NCBI GenBank assembly: GCA_001657395.1
Contig: LYSY01000003.1
Coordinates: 1 to 64,000, forward strand
DNA from: Rhodospirillales bacterium BBD 1991-14
GTDB taxonomy: Bacteria; Pseudomonadota; Alphaproteobacteria; Kiloniellales; Kiloniellaceae
DNA: 64,000 bases
Direction of reading: 5' to 3'
Shown here: positions 34,392-43,437 of the stretch, piece by piece
Position numbering within the stretch: the stretch's first letter is position 1
Layout: each line of letters starts with the position of its first letter
Program-made: the position numbers and the translations under genes
Notes under the pieces: model-generated
Seen by the model: only the letters and a program-made list of their open reading frames with translations
What the model was told of the DNA's origin: nothing
The model's database searches: none

Positions 34392-35772
34392 GGATCTCGA
34401 TCAGACGGTTCAAGGGCTGCGGCTGACGGCTGAGATCCAGGGAAACCGAGAAGTGCCCCTGCCGGCGGATAAAGAGATTCTCCGGCGGCACGGCCCAGCG
34501 CCGCGCCAGCGCCAGGCCGCCGGCAAAAGGCGTCACCGTGTCGGCCTCGCCCAGCGCCATCACAATGTGTTCCGCCGGCATCACCGGGGCGCCGCGCGGC
34601 TCCAACAGGGGGACGTAGCGGGCAAGGTCCGCATCGCTCCAGCCGGCCCGCTGCAGCGCGGAGCCGAAACCCACCGCCTGGGACAGACTGCCGCCCAGGG
34701 CGATGTCCAGCAGGTCGCCGCTGGTCGCCACCAGGATCAGCGCGTCGGGGCGCAGCCGCTCCGGCCAGGCGGCGGCGGCAACAGCCGTCAACTGGCTGGT
34801 CAGGGCACCCAGGCTGACGCCGCCGACGGCGACCCGGCCGCTGCCGCTGCGCCGCGCCCAGTCGACCAGCACCGCGACATCGGCGCCCCAGGCCGCAAAA
34901 AGCCGGCGGAACCCTTCCGGCCCAAATGCCATGGCCGGCTCGCCGCCATAGAAGCCGACGGGCCGCCGCCGGCCGTGCCAGGGCCCCTCCGGCCTGATGA
35001 CCCTGAGGCCCCGCTGCGTGAGGCTCGCGGTGTGGTCGACGGTCCCCTTCCAGAAATCGAGCTCCATGCCGATGCCATGAAGGTTGATGAAGGTGGGGGC
35101 ACCCTCGGCATTCTCCGGCTCGAAGACCCGCGCCCAGGCCGTATCGCCGTCGAGGCCCGGCGAGGGGAAGCGCAGCCAGCGCTCCGGCCCGAAGGGCCCG
35201 GGCACCGGATGGGAGGCCTCGACCTCCGGCAGTCCCCCTTCCCCATCGAAGGGAGCGGCGATGCAGGTGTCGGCATCGCCGCGCCGGACATCGAGATGGT
35301 CCTGATCGGGCGGCGCCGGCACCTGCCATGCCACTGCCGGGCTGCGGCCGCGGATACCCAGGAATCCGAAGCGCGCGGCCATAAGGGTGCTGGCCGAGGC
35401 GATGCGGTGCGCCTCGGCCTCGACCAGATCGCGGTCCGCCGGCCGCGAGCGGCCGAAGAAGGTCGAGCGCCAGTGATCGTCTGCCGCTCCATGGTGGTCG
35501 CGACGCCTGAGGGTCGCCGCTATGGCGCGGCGCAGGCGCTGGCCGGTCCAGCCGTCGGGAAAGCGGTCCTGCCCGACGGCCCGGGCAAAGCGATCCTCGT
35601 CCTCGCCATGCGCCAAGGCCGCCGCCCAGGCACGCGACAGGGGCAGGTACCAGCGCGCAACGAGGTGAAGCGCACAGCGGTCGTACCACGGCCGCATGAC
35701 GAGGTTCCCCAGAGGGTCCCAGTCAAGCGGGTTGCGGCCGGGCATCGGCAGGTGCGAATCGGTTGTCGTCAT
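34378..35772 (-). CDS. alpha/beta-hydrolase family protein
   Basis: This 464-residue protein has an N-terminal region of ~200 residues without a recognised fold, then an alpha/beta-hydrolase domain. The oxyanion strand is FINLHGIGMELDFWK (near 235), the nucleophile elbow GGVSLGA (near 310), the acid ALGEADTVTPF and the catalytic His RRQGHFSVSL near the C-terminus. The start is set at the ATG 35,772; an upstream ATG would add 12 residues. Substrate is unknown. There is no signal peptide, so it is probably cytoplasmic. Convergent to the TetR gene with a small 3' overlap. Confidence 0.85.
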   Translation of the reverse strand: MTTTDSHLPMPGRNPLDWDPLGNLVMRPWYDRCALHLVARWYLPLSRAWAAALAHGEDEDRFARAVGQDRFPDGWTGQRLRRAIAATLRRRDHHGAADDHWRSTFFGRSRPADRDLVEAEAHRIASASTLMAARFGFLGIRGRSPAVAWQVPAPPDQDHLDVRRGDADTCIAAPFDGEGGLPEVEASHPVPGPFGPERWLRFPSPGLDGDTAWARVFEPENAEGAPTFINLHGIGMELDFWKGTVDHTASLTQRGLRVIRPEGPWHGRRRPVGFYGGEPAMAFGPEGFRRLFAAWGADVAVLVDWARRSGSGRVAVGGVSLGALTSQLTAVAAAAWPERLRPDALILVATSGDLLDIALGGSLSQAVGFGSALQRAGWSDADLARYVPLLEPRGAPVMPAEHIVMALGEADTVTPFAGGLALARRWAVPPENLFIRRQGHFSVSLDLSRQPQPLNRLIEILTRP

Positions 35773-35886
35773 GGCCGCGCGAGCATAGACGCTGGTCGCC
35801 CAATTCACAGGGAATTTACGCGAGGGGCCCCAGTGCCGGAGGATAGAGTGGGCCCCTGGCTCCGATCCCGAAAAGGACCGTCACCG

Positions 35887-36375
35887 ATGCGCACCACCCT
35901 CGCTGCACTCATACTCGCGGCCGTCCTGGCTTTGGCCTCACCGCCCGTGCAGGCCGACCTGGATCCTGACCGCCTGCCGGGATGGCAGGTTCTGAAAACC
36001 GAACACAGCTACGCCGCCCTGGTGGAACGGCTCGAGACAGCCATCGCGGCCAACAAGATGGGCCTCGTCTCCCGTGCCAGCGCAACCCTGGGCGCAAAGC
36101 GCGTGCTGGAAAAGACCATCCCCGGCAACACCGTGATCGGCGTGTACCGTCCGGACTTCGCCGTGCGCATGCTGGAGGCCAGCCTCGCCGCCGGCATCGA
36201 GGCGCCGATCCGCCTTTATGTGACCGAGAACGCGGACGGCAGCGCCACGCTCAGCTACAAAACGCCGAGCGCCGTCTTCGCGCCCTATGCGGATGGCGGC
36301 GAAGCCCTTAAGACTCTGGCGGAGGAACTCGACGCGATCTTTGCGAGGATCGCCGCCGACGCAACCGGGGGCTAG
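35887..36375 (+). CDS. exported DUF302-family protein
   Basis: This 162-residue protein has a clear signal peptide (residues 1-23, TTLAALILAAVLALASPPVQA, cut before DLDP). The mature part matches the DUF302 fold: TEHSYAALVERLETAIAANK, KRVLEKTIPGNTVIGVYRPD and RLYVTENADGSATLSYKTPS. Family members are small periplasmic proteins, mostly of unknown role. The next gene on the same strand, a nucleotide cyclase, starts 71 bases later after a tandem repeat. Confidence 0.85.
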   Translation: MRTTLAALILAAVLALASPPVQADLDPDRLPGWQVLKTEHSYAALVERLETAIAANKMGLVSRASATLGAKRVLEKTIPGNTVIGVYRPDFAVRMLEASLAAGIEAPIRLYVTENADGSATLSYKTPSAVFAPYADGGEALKTLAEELDAIFARIAADATGG

Positions 36376-36389
36376 GGCCGGCAACCGAT

Positions 36390-36446
36390 ACGGGGGCAGA
36401 GGTCACGGGGGCAAAGGTCACGGGGGCAAAGGTCACGGGGGCAGAC
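36390..36446. repeat. 15-bp tandem repeat ending at the cyclase start codon
   Basis: The unit ACGGGGGCAAAGGTC occurs about 3.8 times (36,390, 36,405, 36,420, 36,435), the last copy running directly into the ATG at 36,447. The purine-rich unit could serve as a ribosome site, so copy number may alter translation. Confidence 0.85.
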
Positions 36447-37724
36447 ATGAGCCGGGAGAAATCAGAGTCGCCAAAAGCGAAGCCGCTCGATCTGGACGGC
36501 CTCGACCTCTGGCTCGTCGAGCGGGGCATGCAGGGCCTGCCGCTCGGCGACCAGATTGCCGGGTTCTGTCAGAAAGTATTCGATAGCGGCTTTCCGATGA
36601 AGCGGGTGTCGATGGGCATGTACACGCTTCATCCCCGCTACGGTTCGCACACCTTTCTCTGGCAGCCCGGCGTGGAGGCCATCGAGCATACCCCGCAGGA
36701 ACGTGCCGTTCTCAGCCGTGACGTCTACCTGAAAAGCCCGGTCCACCATATGCGCAGCCGGGGACTTCTTTCGCTGCGCCGGCGGCTCGACAGCGGCGAT
36801 ACGGATGAATTTGTCCTGTTCCCCAAACTGCGGGCGGAAGGGCTCGTCGACTACGCCGCCTACATCGTTCCTTACGAGTCCCGGCAGGCGGAGGCCATGC
36901 CCAAACGGACGGGCACGATCAGTGACCCATACAGTCCAGGACGGGCGCTCGATGGGATCTTCTTCTCCTGCGCCACCGACCGGCCGGAAGGCTTCGACGA
37001 TGGACAACTCGGGCAGGTCATCCAGGCGCTTCCCTATCTGGCGCTGTCTGTAAAGTCGCGGCTGACCTACGACGTCGCCAGCACGGTTCTGGAGACCTAT
37101 CTGGGCAAGGACGCGGGGCACCGGGTGCTGACCGGCGCGATCGAGCGCGGCACGGCCGAAGCGATCCGGGCCGTCATCTGGTTCTCCGATCTCAGGGGCT
37201 TCACCCGTCTGACCGACAGCCTTCCGCGCGACGTTCTCATGGAAACGCTCGACGACTACCTCGAGGCCATGGCAAGGCCGGTCCAGGAGAACCGGGGGCA
37301 GATCCTGAAGTTCATGGGCGACGGGCTGCTGGCGACTTTCGACCTGACCGGCCGCGACGAAGCCGCCGTCTGCAAGGAGGCCCTCACAGCCGCCGCGCAA
37401 CTGCGTGACGACCTCCCTGTCTTCAACGAAGAGCGCCGGACGGCGGGCAAGCCGGTGATGGACTTCGGCCTCGCTTTGCATCTGGGCGAGGTGCTCTACG
37501 GCAACATCGGCGCCAGCGAACGCCTGGATTTCACGGTCGTCGGCCCGGCGGTCAACGAAGCCAGCCGCCTCCAGGCTCTATGCCGGCCGCTTGAGCGCAG
37601 CGTGCTGATTTCCAGCACCCTGCGCGACAGCGCCGGCGAGAGCGCGGCAGACCTCGTGTCCCTGGGTTTTCACGCACTGCGGGGTGTGCGCGAACCGCAC
37701 GAGCTCTTCACCCTCGGCGCATGA
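36447..37724 (+). CDS. class III adenylate/guanylate cyclase
   Basis: This 425-residue protein has an N-terminal sensor-like domain of ~230 residues with no membrane span (GDQIAGFCQKVFDSGFPMKR, GMYTLHPRYGSHTF). A class III cyclase domain follows at about 245-400: AVIWFSDLRGFTRLTD with the metal Asp, FMGDGLLATF with the second metal Asp, GLALHLGEVLYGNIG, DFTVVGPAVNEASRL. The transition-state Asn/Arg region is NEASRL. It probably makes cAMP (the substrate-selecting residue is not certain from eye). The N-terminal part resembles domains found with this cyclase type in other alphaproteobacteria. The preceding DUF302 gene is in the same direction. Confidence 0.92.
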   Translation: MSREKSESPKAKPLDLDGLDLWLVERGMQGLPLGDQIAGFCQKVFDSGFPMKRVSMGMYTLHPRYGSHTFLWQPGVEAIEHTPQERAVLSRDVYLKSPVHHMRSRGLLSLRRRLDSGDTDEFVLFPKLRAEGLVDYAAYIVPYESRQAEAMPKRTGTISDPYSPGRALDGIFFSCATDRPEGFDDGQLGQVIQALPYLALSVKSRLTYDVASTVLETYLGKDAGHRVLTGAIERGTAEAIRAVIWFSDLRGFTRLTDSLPRDVLMETLDDYLEAMARPVQENRGQILKFMGDGLLATFDLTGRDEAAVCKEALTAAAQLRDDLPVFNEERRTAGKPVMDFGLALHLGEVLYGNIGASERLDFTVVGPAVNEASRLQALCRPLERSVLISSTLRDSAGESAADLVSLGFHALRGVREPHELFTLGA

Positions 37725-37984
37725 ATTCGGCCGCCCTGGACCTTGCGCCGCCGCTGGCCTGATGGCATCTGCGGAGCTGCAACCGGTCGTCCGCGTGCCC
37801 CAGCCGGCTGCGTAGGGACGCTGTCCAGCAGCAGCGTATGGAGCACCGGGTCGGTTCCGCCAACCGGTCCGCTGATCATCAGCGCCATAAGCTGCCGCTG
37901 CAGCTCACCCTCCGCCGGGGTGCTTCGCTGGGCCCTGGCACGGCCCGCCGCGCCCATGAGATGATTGAATATTCTTCCGATCAT
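37670..37984 (-). CDS. possible small protein opposite the LysR gene
   Basis: A 104-residue frame reads MIGRIFNHLMGAAGRARAQR and has a helical section EGELQRQLMALMISGPVG, then a Pro/Arg-rich tail. It would be transcribed divergently from the LysR gene, the usual place for a LysR target. It overlaps the 3' end of the cyclase by 55 bases. No recognisable domain and no strong ribosome site are seen, so it may not be a gene. The rest of 37,725-38,069 is the LysR upstream region. Confidence 0.3.
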   Translation of the reverse strand: MIGRIFNHLMGAAGRARAQRSTPAEGELQRQLMALMISGPVGGTDPVLHTLLLDSVPTQPAGARGRPVAAPQMPSGQRRRKVQGGRIHAPRVKSSCGSRTPRSA

Positions 37985-38069
37985 GTCGACAGAATTGGGT
38001 AATCTGTGTTGACAATCAAACGCGAAGACTGCGATAGCTATTGAGCTTTCTTCAATCAAAAGCCAAGGC

Positions 38070-38966
38070 ATGCGCGCTCTTCCTTCGCTGAGAGGCATCC
38101 AGGCCTTCGAGGCCGTCGCCCGGCTGCGGACCCTGGCCGCCGCAGCGGACTTTCTCGGCATCACCCCCAGCGCCGTCAGCCACCGGGTCCGCGGCCTGGA
38201 GAAAGAGCTGGGCGTGCAGCTCCTGAAGCGGTCGCCGAAGGGCCTTTCCCTCACCGATGCGGGGCGCCGCTACCGCGGCGGCGTTGAGGATGCTTTTGCC
38301 GGACTGGCGCAGGCGACGGCCGATCTTCTGGACCGCGACACCACCCGCCCGCTGACCATCAGCCTGACGTCCGAGATCGGCATGCGCTGGCTCATGCCCC
38401 GCTTCCACCGCTTCAGGGCGCAGCACCCGGATGTCGACACGGCGATCCTCAGCACCTACCGCATCGTCGACCTGCAGGCCGGCGAGGCGGACCTGGCACT
38501 GCGCTACGGCGAGGGACAGTGGACCGACGCGGAGGTGGAACCGGTGCTGGAGTTCTCCGTCTCACCGGTCTGCACAAGCGCCTTGCAAAAGACGATCGCC
38601 GGGCTGGCGCCGGCCGAGGCGTTGGCGGGGCAGATCCTCATTCGCGACGCTTACGACGACTGGGATCTCTGGTTTGCAGCCGCCGGCATGGCGAACTTCG
38701 AGCCATCGCGCCAACTTCATTTCATGGACTATTCGATGGCGGTCACCGCCGCGCTTGCCGGCGAAGGCTTCATGCTCGGCTATTCCGGCTACGTCGACCA
38801 GGAACTCGCATCCGGCACCCTGGTCCAGCCCTTCGACCTCACGGTGCCGACGGGCAAGGGGTACCATCTGGTCTATCGCCGCGAGCGGCTTTCCGATCCC
38901 CGGGTGCGCAAGTTCAGGGACTGGGTTCTCTCCGAAACCGTCCGCGCGCCCGCACCCGGCCTTTAG
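38070..38966 (+). CDS. LysR-type transcriptional regulator, GcvA-like
   Basis: This 298-residue regulator has the N-terminal LysR HTH (residues ~4-65: SLRGIQAFEAVARLRTLAAA, ADFLGITPSAVSHRVRGLEK) and a periplasmic-binding-fold effector domain from ~90 (SLTSEIGMRWLMPRFHRF, VDLQAGEADLALRYGEGQW). The form is closest to GcvA-like regulators. Its target is not evident; a small frame lies divergently upstream and an acetyltransferase gene lies downstream after a 17-bp tandem repeat. TTGACA at about 38,010 could be part of its own promoter. Confidence 0.93.
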   Translation: MRALPSLRGIQAFEAVARLRTLAAAADFLGITPSAVSHRVRGLEKELGVQLLKRSPKGLSLTDAGRRYRGGVEDAFAGLAQATADLLDRDTTRPLTISLTSEIGMRWLMPRFHRFRAQHPDVDTAILSTYRIVDLQAGEADLALRYGEGQWTDAEVEPVLEFSVSPVCTSALQKTIAGLAPAEALAGQILIRDAYDDWDLWFAAAGMANFEPSRQLHFMDYSMAVTAALAGEGFMLGYSGYVDQELASGTLVQPFDLTVPTGKGYHLVYRRERLSDPRVRKFRDWVLSETVRAPAPGL

Positions 38967-38977
38967 CGCGCTACGCC

Positions 38978-39028
38978 GCAGCCTGTTTAGAGAAGCAGCC
39001 TGTTTAGAGAAGCAGTCTGTTTAGAGAA
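38978..39028. repeat. three tandem 17-bp repeats upstream of the acetyltransferase
   Basis: GCAGCCTGTTTAGAGAA occurs at 38,978, 38,995 and 39,012, the last copy with one change (C to T). It lies between the LysR stop and the acetyltransferase start. It could be a set of binding sites or a replication-slippage expansion. Confidence 0.9.
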
Positions 39029-39047
39029 GACGACACAAGGAGCCGTT

Positions 39048-39692
39048 ATGGCCGCAGCACCCGATCCGCTGACCCGCTTTCCCATCGCCGGAGACCGCTC
39101 CGTGGTCTTCCTCAAGGCCGTGGTCGGCAACCCGCAGATCGAGGTCGGCGACTTCACCTACTATCATGACTTCGACGATCCCGAGGATTTCGAGCGCAAC
39201 GTGCGCTATCTCTTCCCCTTTGTCGGGGACCGGCTGATCATCGGGCGCTTCTGCGCCATCGCCAGCGGGGCGACCTTCATCATGAACGGCGGCAGTCACG
39301 CGACGGAGGGGCTGTCCACCTATCCCTTTTCAATCTTCGGCGGCGACTGGGCGGAGGCCGCGCCGGAGGCCTGGCCGCACCGCGGCGACACGGTGATCGG
39401 CAACGATGTCTGGATCGGCCACCGGGCAACCCTGCTGCCGGGCGTAGCCGTCGGCGACGGCGCCGTCATCGCCGCCGAAGCGGTGGTGACGCGCGACGTG
39501 CCGCCCTATGCGGTGGTGGCGGGAAATCCGGCGGAAGTGGTGCGTCTGCGCCTGCCGGAGGCCAGCATCGCGCGTCTGCTCGCCCTGCGCTGGTGGGACT
39601 GGCCGGCCGCAGCCATTGCCGCGCAGGCCAGGAACATCGTCTCTGGCAATCTGGAGGCGCTGGAAGCGGCAGCGCTGGAAATGGGCCGGTGA
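39048..39692 (+). CDS. CatB/Vat-type xenobiotic O-acetyltransferase
   Basis: This 214-residue left-handed beta-helix acetyltransferase shows the family pattern: VGDFTYYHDFDDPEDFE, LIIGRFCAIASGATFIMNGG, HATEGLSTYPFSIFGGDW, then the hexapeptide coil DTVIGNDVWIGHRATLLPGV with the conserved WIG. CatB and Vat relatives inactivate chloramphenicol and streptogramins with acetyl-CoA; many chromosomal members have other or unknown substrates, so resistance should not be assumed. The active-site His is probably the one in NGGSHATEG. AAGGAG precedes the ATG at 39,048. It follows the LysR gene, which may control it. Confidence 0.9.
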   Translation: MAAAPDPLTRFPIAGDRSVVFLKAVVGNPQIEVGDFTYYHDFDDPEDFERNVRYLFPFVGDRLIIGRFCAIASGATFIMNGGSHATEGLSTYPFSIFGGDWAEAAPEAWPHRGDTVIGNDVWIGHRATLLPGVAVGDGAVIAAEAVVTRDVPPYAVVAGNPAEVVRLRLPEASIARLLALRWWDWPAAAIAAQARNIVSGNLEALEAAALEMGR

Positions 39693-39727
39693 TCCGCCGT
39701 CGGCGCCCGGCGCCGCGTCCGCGCGCC

Positions 39728-40087
39728 TTAGCCTTCGGTCCGCCGCCCGCTGTCGTCCTCGCTCTCCTGCGGCGGCAGCAGCGCCATATGCTGCATCCAC
39801 GGCGCCCAGGCGGCCTGGGTCAGGCGCGTCCACATGAGCAAGGGGTTCGCCCAGGGATTGGACCAGGGATTGGACCAGGGATTGGACCAGGGATTCATCA
39901 TGGACGCAGCGCCCAGAGACAGAAGCGGAAAGCTGCCCTGCTTTGCCAGATGATCGGCAAAGGCCGCGAGCGACGGCACGGCGGTCATCCGGAGCGTGAT
40001 GGTCTCGGCGTTCTCCTCCGGCAGGTCTTGCCGCGTGATCTCCACGTCCAGATGCGGCAGCTTGGCCGTTATCTTGGTCTCTTCCAT
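39728..40087 (-). CDS. hypothetical protein with NPWS repeats
   Basis: This 119-residue protein has an N-terminal ~60-residue part with alternating strands (KITAKLPHLDVEITRQ, AETITLRMTAVPS). A hydrophobic stretch FPLLSLGAASMM precedes a run of NPWS, NPWS, NPWS, NPWA tetrapeptides encoded by a 12-bp tandem repeat (39,843-39,899). It ends with a Trp-rich segment and an acidic tail. It is the last gene on the minus strand after fdx, and is possibly part of that operon. I know no family for it. The Pro/Trp tetrapeptides might bind a partner or membrane. Confidence 0.6.
   Translation of the reverse strand: MEETKITAKLPHLDVEITRQDLPEENAETITLRMTAVPSLAAFADHLAKQGSFPLLSLGAASMMNPWSNPWSNPWSNPWANPLLMWTRLTQAAWAPWMQHMALLPPQESEDDSGRRTEG
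39843..39899. repeat. 12-bp tandem repeat coding for NPWS
   Basis: GGATTGGACCAG repeats about four times without break, encoding Asn-Pro-Trp-Ser (the last unit Asn-Pro-Trp-Ala) on the minus strand. Being a multiple of three, its expansion keeps the frame. Confidence 0.9.
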
Positions 40088-40119
40088 CGTATCATCCTCA
40101 GGGAAGGGTCAGGCCGGCC

Positions 40120-40449
40120 CTAGCCGAGCATGTTGTTCACTTCCTTGGGCAGTTCCACCTCGAGCCCGTCGAGCTCGTCGCTCATGACGATCTGGCAGCC
40201 GAGGCGCGAGGTGGGCTTCAGGCCGAAGGCGAGATCCAGCATGTCCTCTTCGTCTTCAGACGGTTCACCCAGCTTACCGTACCACCCGTCTTCGACGATG
40301 ACGTGGCAGGTGGCGCAGGCCAGCGAACCCTCGCAGGCCCCTTCTATATCGACATCAAAGCGATGGGCGATCTCCATCACCGACAGGCCGTTGGGGGCGT
40401 CGACCTCCTTGCGGTTACCGTCCTTTTCGATGAACACCAACTTCGGCAT
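40120..40449 (-). CDS. fdx: 2Fe-2S ferredoxin of the ISC/adrenodoxin type
   Basis: This 109-residue ferredoxin carries the adrenodoxin-type cluster motif, C39, C45, C48 ([10 protein letters not shown]) and C85 (RLGCQIV). The family helix [20 protein letters not shown] and tail [14 protein letters not shown] are present. It supplies electrons for Fe-S cluster assembly or to cytochromes P450. It lies after two cysteine desulfurases and IscR, so the Fe-S assembly role is preferred. Confidence 0.95.
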   Translation of the reverse strand: MPKLVFIEKDGNRKEVDAPNGLSVMEIAHRFDVDIEGACEGSLACATCHVIVEDGWYGKLGEPSEDEEDMLDLAFGLKPTSRLGCQIVMSDELDGLEVELPKEVNNMLG

Positions 40450-40502
40450 AAAACCCTGCTCCCATTCTGCAAATCACAATGCACGCCGGCCGGGCCCCGC
40501 GG

Positions 40503-41726
40503 CTACTCCGCGGCCTGGCTGCCCGCAGCGCGCAGGGCGCGTACCTTGCTCACCAGTTCCTCGATCGCCACATCGATCTCCGCTTCTGTGGTGAAGCGTC
40601 CGATCCCGATCCGCAAGGACGCGCGCGACAGTTTCTCCGGCAGGCCCAGGGCCTGCAGCACATAGGACGGCTCGACCGAGGCCGAGGTACAGGCCGACCC
40701 GGTCGAGACAGCAAGCCGCGGTGTCGCCCGCATCAGAGCTTCCGCATCCACGCCCTCAAAAGCCAGACTGAGGTTGCCGGCGATGCGCTGCTCGGCATGG
40801 CCGTTGACCTGCACGCCATCCAGGCGGCGTCTAATGCCTTCTAAGAGCCGGTCCTTCAAGCGCGAAATCCGGGCCGTCTCCTCCGCCATTTCCGCAGCCG
40901 CCAGACGCGCCGTCACGCCCAAGCCGACACAGAGCGGCGTGGGCAGAGTGCCGGAGCGCAGGCCCCGTTCCTGGCCGCCGCCGTCGATCAGCGGCTCCAG
41001 GCGGACCCGCGGGCGGCGGCGCACGTAGAGCGCGCCGATGCCCTTGGGGCCGTAGACCTTGTGGCCGGAAATGCTGAGCAGATCGATCCCGGCGGCGGTC
41101 ACGTCCAGCGGGATCTTGCCGACCGCCTGGGCCGCGTCGCAGTGGAAATAGGCACCCTTCTCGCGGCAGATGGCGGCGATCTCCGCCAGCGGCTGGATCA
41201 CGCCGATCTCGTTGTTCACCGCCATGACGGAGACAACGGCCGTCTCCTCGGTGATCGTCTCCCGCAGCAGGTCGAGGTCGATCAGGCCGTCGGGCCGGAC
41301 CGGAAGAACGGTGAGCCGGTGGCCCTCGCGCTCCATCTGGCGGCAGCTCTCCAGAACGCACTTGTGCTCTGTCGTGCAGGTCACCACCTGCGGGCGCCGC
41401 TCACGGTGGAAGCGGGCCGCGCCCTTGATGGCCAGGTTGTTGGACTCGGTGGCCCCGGAGGTGAAGACGATTTCACGCGCCGAAGCGCCGATCAGCGCCG
41501 CCACCTCGGTGCGCGCCTGCTCGACGGCTTCCTCGGCATCCCAGCCATAAGCATGGCCGGTCGAGTGCGGGTTGCCGAAACGCTCGGTGAAGAACGGCAG
41601 CATGGCCTCGACCACCCGCGGGTCGGTGGGCGTGGTCGCCTGATTGTCGAGATAGACAGGCTGCACCGAACGGTTGGGTCGCTCTGCCCCGGTCTCCTGC
41701 TCGCTGGTCTTCTGCTGCTCTGCCAT
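40503..41726 (-). CDS. cysteine desulfurase, second copy
   Basis: This 407-residue PLP enzyme takes sulfur from cysteine for Fe-S clusters and thiolation. Key features are [10 protein letters not shown] at the start, [14 protein letters not shown], the PLP lysine K223 in SGHKVYG and the mobile loop cysteine C346 in STGSACTS. I set the start at 41,726 (MAEQQKTS); open frame continues upstream into the other desulfurase in another frame. It resembles the IscS group I type, with an N-terminal ~20-residue extension. It lies 11 bases from the preceding desulfurase gene. Its relation to mnmA or SUF is not shown. Confidence 0.95.
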   Translation of the reverse strand: MAEQQKTSEQETGAERPNRSVQPVYLDNQATTPTDPRVVEAMLPFFTERFGNPHSTGHAYGWDAEEAVEQARTEVAALIGASAREIVFTSGATESNNLAIKGAARFHRERRPQVVTCTTEHKCVLESCRQMEREGHRLTVLPVRPDGLIDLDLLRETITEETAVVSVMAVNNEIGVIQPLAEIAAICREKGAYFHCDAAQAVGKIPLDVTAAGIDLLSISGHKVYGPKGIGALYVRRRPRVRLEPLIDGGGQERGLRSGTLPTPLCVGLGVTARLAAAEMAEETARISRLKDRLLEGIRRRLDGVQVNGHAEQRIAGNLSLAFEGVDAEALMRATPRLAVSTGSACTSASVEPSYVLQALGLPEKLSRASLRIGIGRFTTEAEIDVAIEELVSKVRALRAAGSQAAE

Positions 41727-41737
41727 GCGCTTCTTCT

Positions 41738-42835
41738 CTATGCCGCCTGGCTGCGGCGGTAAAGATCGCCCCAGGCGGCCAGAAAGCGGTCGACCTCGGC
41801 CTCCGTGCTCTGCCAGCCGAGGCTGACGCGAATGGCGGAGGCCGCCTCGGCCGCACTCGCGCCCATGGCGATCAGAACGTGGGAAGGCTGCACCTTGCCG
41901 GAGGAGCAGGCCGCCCCGGCACTGACCGCGACCCCGGCAAGATCGAGGGCCATGATCTGGGTCTCCGCCGACAAACCCGCGACGGCAAGGCAGCTCGTGT
42001 TCGCGAGGCGCTCCGCCTCGGCACCGAAGACAATGGTGTCGGGCGCAAGGGCGCGGACGCCCGCTTCCAGGCGGTCGCGCAGGGCCTCGACTTCGGCAAA
42101 CCCCGGCAGGTCGCGCCCGGCCGCTGTGGCCGCTGCACCGAAGCCGGCGATGCCCGGAAGGTTCTCGGTTCCCGCCCGGCGCCTGCGCTCCTGCCCGCCG
42201 CCGCGCAGCAGCGGCGCCAGGGGAAGATCGTCGCGGCAAATGAGAGCCCCCGCCCCCGGCGGCCCGCCCAGCTTGTGAGCGGAAAGCGTCAGGCAGTCGA
42301 CGCCGAGCCGGCGCATGTCCAGCGGCAGCTTACCGGCGGCCTGCACGGCATCGCAATGCACCCGGGCACCGGCTGCCCGTGCCAGGTCCACCACCGCCTC
42401 GATGGGCTGAAGGACACCGGTTTCGTTGTTGGCCAGCATCACGGAAACAACAGCGCCCTGCGGCGCCTCCGCCAGCGCAGTTTCCAGCGCGGCGAGGTCG
42501 ACGCGGCCATCGGGGCAAAGCGGCAGGCGGTGTGCCTCCGGAACGGCCTGCAAAACGGAATCATGCTCGCCGGCGGAAACGAACACCGAGCTGCCGAGTC
42601 CCTTTAGCGCCGTGTTATTGGCCTCCGTCCCGCCGGAGGTAAAGACCACCCAGCCCGGTTCGGCGCCCGCCAGCCGGGCCACCTGCTCCCGGGCGCGCTC
42701 GACAACTGCGCGGGCGCGGCGGCCGGCGCTGTGCACCGAGGAAGGGTTGCCCGGCGCCGCCAGGGCCTCGGTCATGGCGGTGAGGGCCTCGGGCCGCAGC
42801 GGCGCGGTGGCGTTGTAGTCCAGGTAGGCAGTCAT
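41738..42835 (-). CDS. cysteine desulfurase, first copy (NifS/IscS-like)
   Basis: This 365-residue PLP enzyme begins [17 protein letters not shown] and shows [13 protein letters not shown], the PLP lysine K188 in [24 protein letters not shown], and the catalytic cysteine C310 in [13 protein letters not shown]. It is shorter and clearly divergent from the second copy next to it, so they are old paralogues rather than a recent duplication. It follows the iscR gene by 73 bases. Either may supply sulfur for Fe-S clusters, and the other for tRNA or other thiolation; the sequence does not tell which. Confidence 0.95.
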   Translation of the reverse strand: MTAYLDYNATAPLRPEALTAMTEALAAPGNPSSVHSAGRRARAVVERAREQVARLAGAEPGWVVFTSGGTEANNTALKGLGSSVFVSAGEHDSVLQAVPEAHRLPLCPDGRVDLAALETALAEAPQGAVVSVMLANNETGVLQPIEAVVDLARAAGARVHCDAVQAAGKLPLDMRRLGVDCLTLSAHKLGGPPGAGALICRDDLPLAPLLRGGGQERRRRAGTENLPGIAGFGAAATAAGRDLPGFAEVEALRDRLEAGVRALAPDTIVFGAEAERLANTSCLAVAGLSAETQIMALDLAGVAVSAGAACSSGKVQPSHVLIAMGASAAEAASAIRVSLGWQSTEAEVDRFLAAWGDLYRRSQAA

Positions 42836-42908
42836 AAGCTTCTGTATCGGGGTCTACTGTGCCGGGATACCCGTGTCGGTGCGGCCGCCGGGCGACGCAG
42901 ACGCAGGG

Positions 42909-43397
42909 TCACTCTCCCGCTTCGACCAGCAGGGGAGAGACGTCTTCGGCGCCGCAGCTGCCGGGCATCACACCGCTGGTGCCCAGGATGCGCCGGGCGA
43001 TGACATCTTCCACCGTCACCGAAGAGAGGTAGAGATAGATCTGGTTGCCGAGTTCCTCCCAGAGATCGTGGGTCTGACAGCGGCTCTGGTTGCCGCGGCA
43101 GCCGATCGGCTGGCCCGGCATGCAGCGCGTGGCTCTGATCGGTTCGTCGACGGAAAGGATGATGTCGGAGATCCGGGTGTCGCCGGCCTTGTGCGCCAGC
43201 AGGTAGCCGCCGCCGGGCCCGCGCACAGACTTCACGAGGCCGCCACGGCGCAGCTTGGCGAAGAGCTGCTCCAGGTAGGAGAGCGAGATCTCCTGGCGTT
43301 CGGCGATATCGGCCAACGCCACCGGCTTGCCCTCGGCATGGGTCGCGAGGTCGCACATCGCCATCACTGCATAGCGGCCCTTGGTGCTCAGTTTCAC
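42909..43397 (-). CDS. iscR: Rrf2-family Fe-S cluster regulator IscR
   Basis: This 162-residue Rrf2 regulator shows the winged-helix start MKLSTKGRYAVMAMCDLATH, then LADIAERQEISLSYLEQLFA and LVKSVRGPGGGYLLA. The cluster cysteines are C92, C100 and C107, with TH at 109-110 as in IscR; the spacing (8 and 7 residues) is wider than the 6 and 6 of E. coli. It senses the cell's Fe-S status and controls this operon. A site resembling its type 1 motif lies in the operon promoter. It is between cysE and the desulfurases. Confidence 0.94.
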   Translation of the reverse strand: MKLSTKGRYAVMAMCDLATHAEGKPVALADIAERQEISLSYLEQLFAKLRRGGLVKSVRGPGGGYLLAHKAGDTRISDIILSVDEPIRATRCMPGQPIGCRGNQSRCQTHDLWEELGNQIYLYLSSVTVEDVIARRILGTSGVMPGSCGAEDVSPLLVEAGE

Positions 43398-43437
43398 GTC
43401 TGCCTTCCTTTCGTTGGCCCTTTATCGTGCCAGGGCG

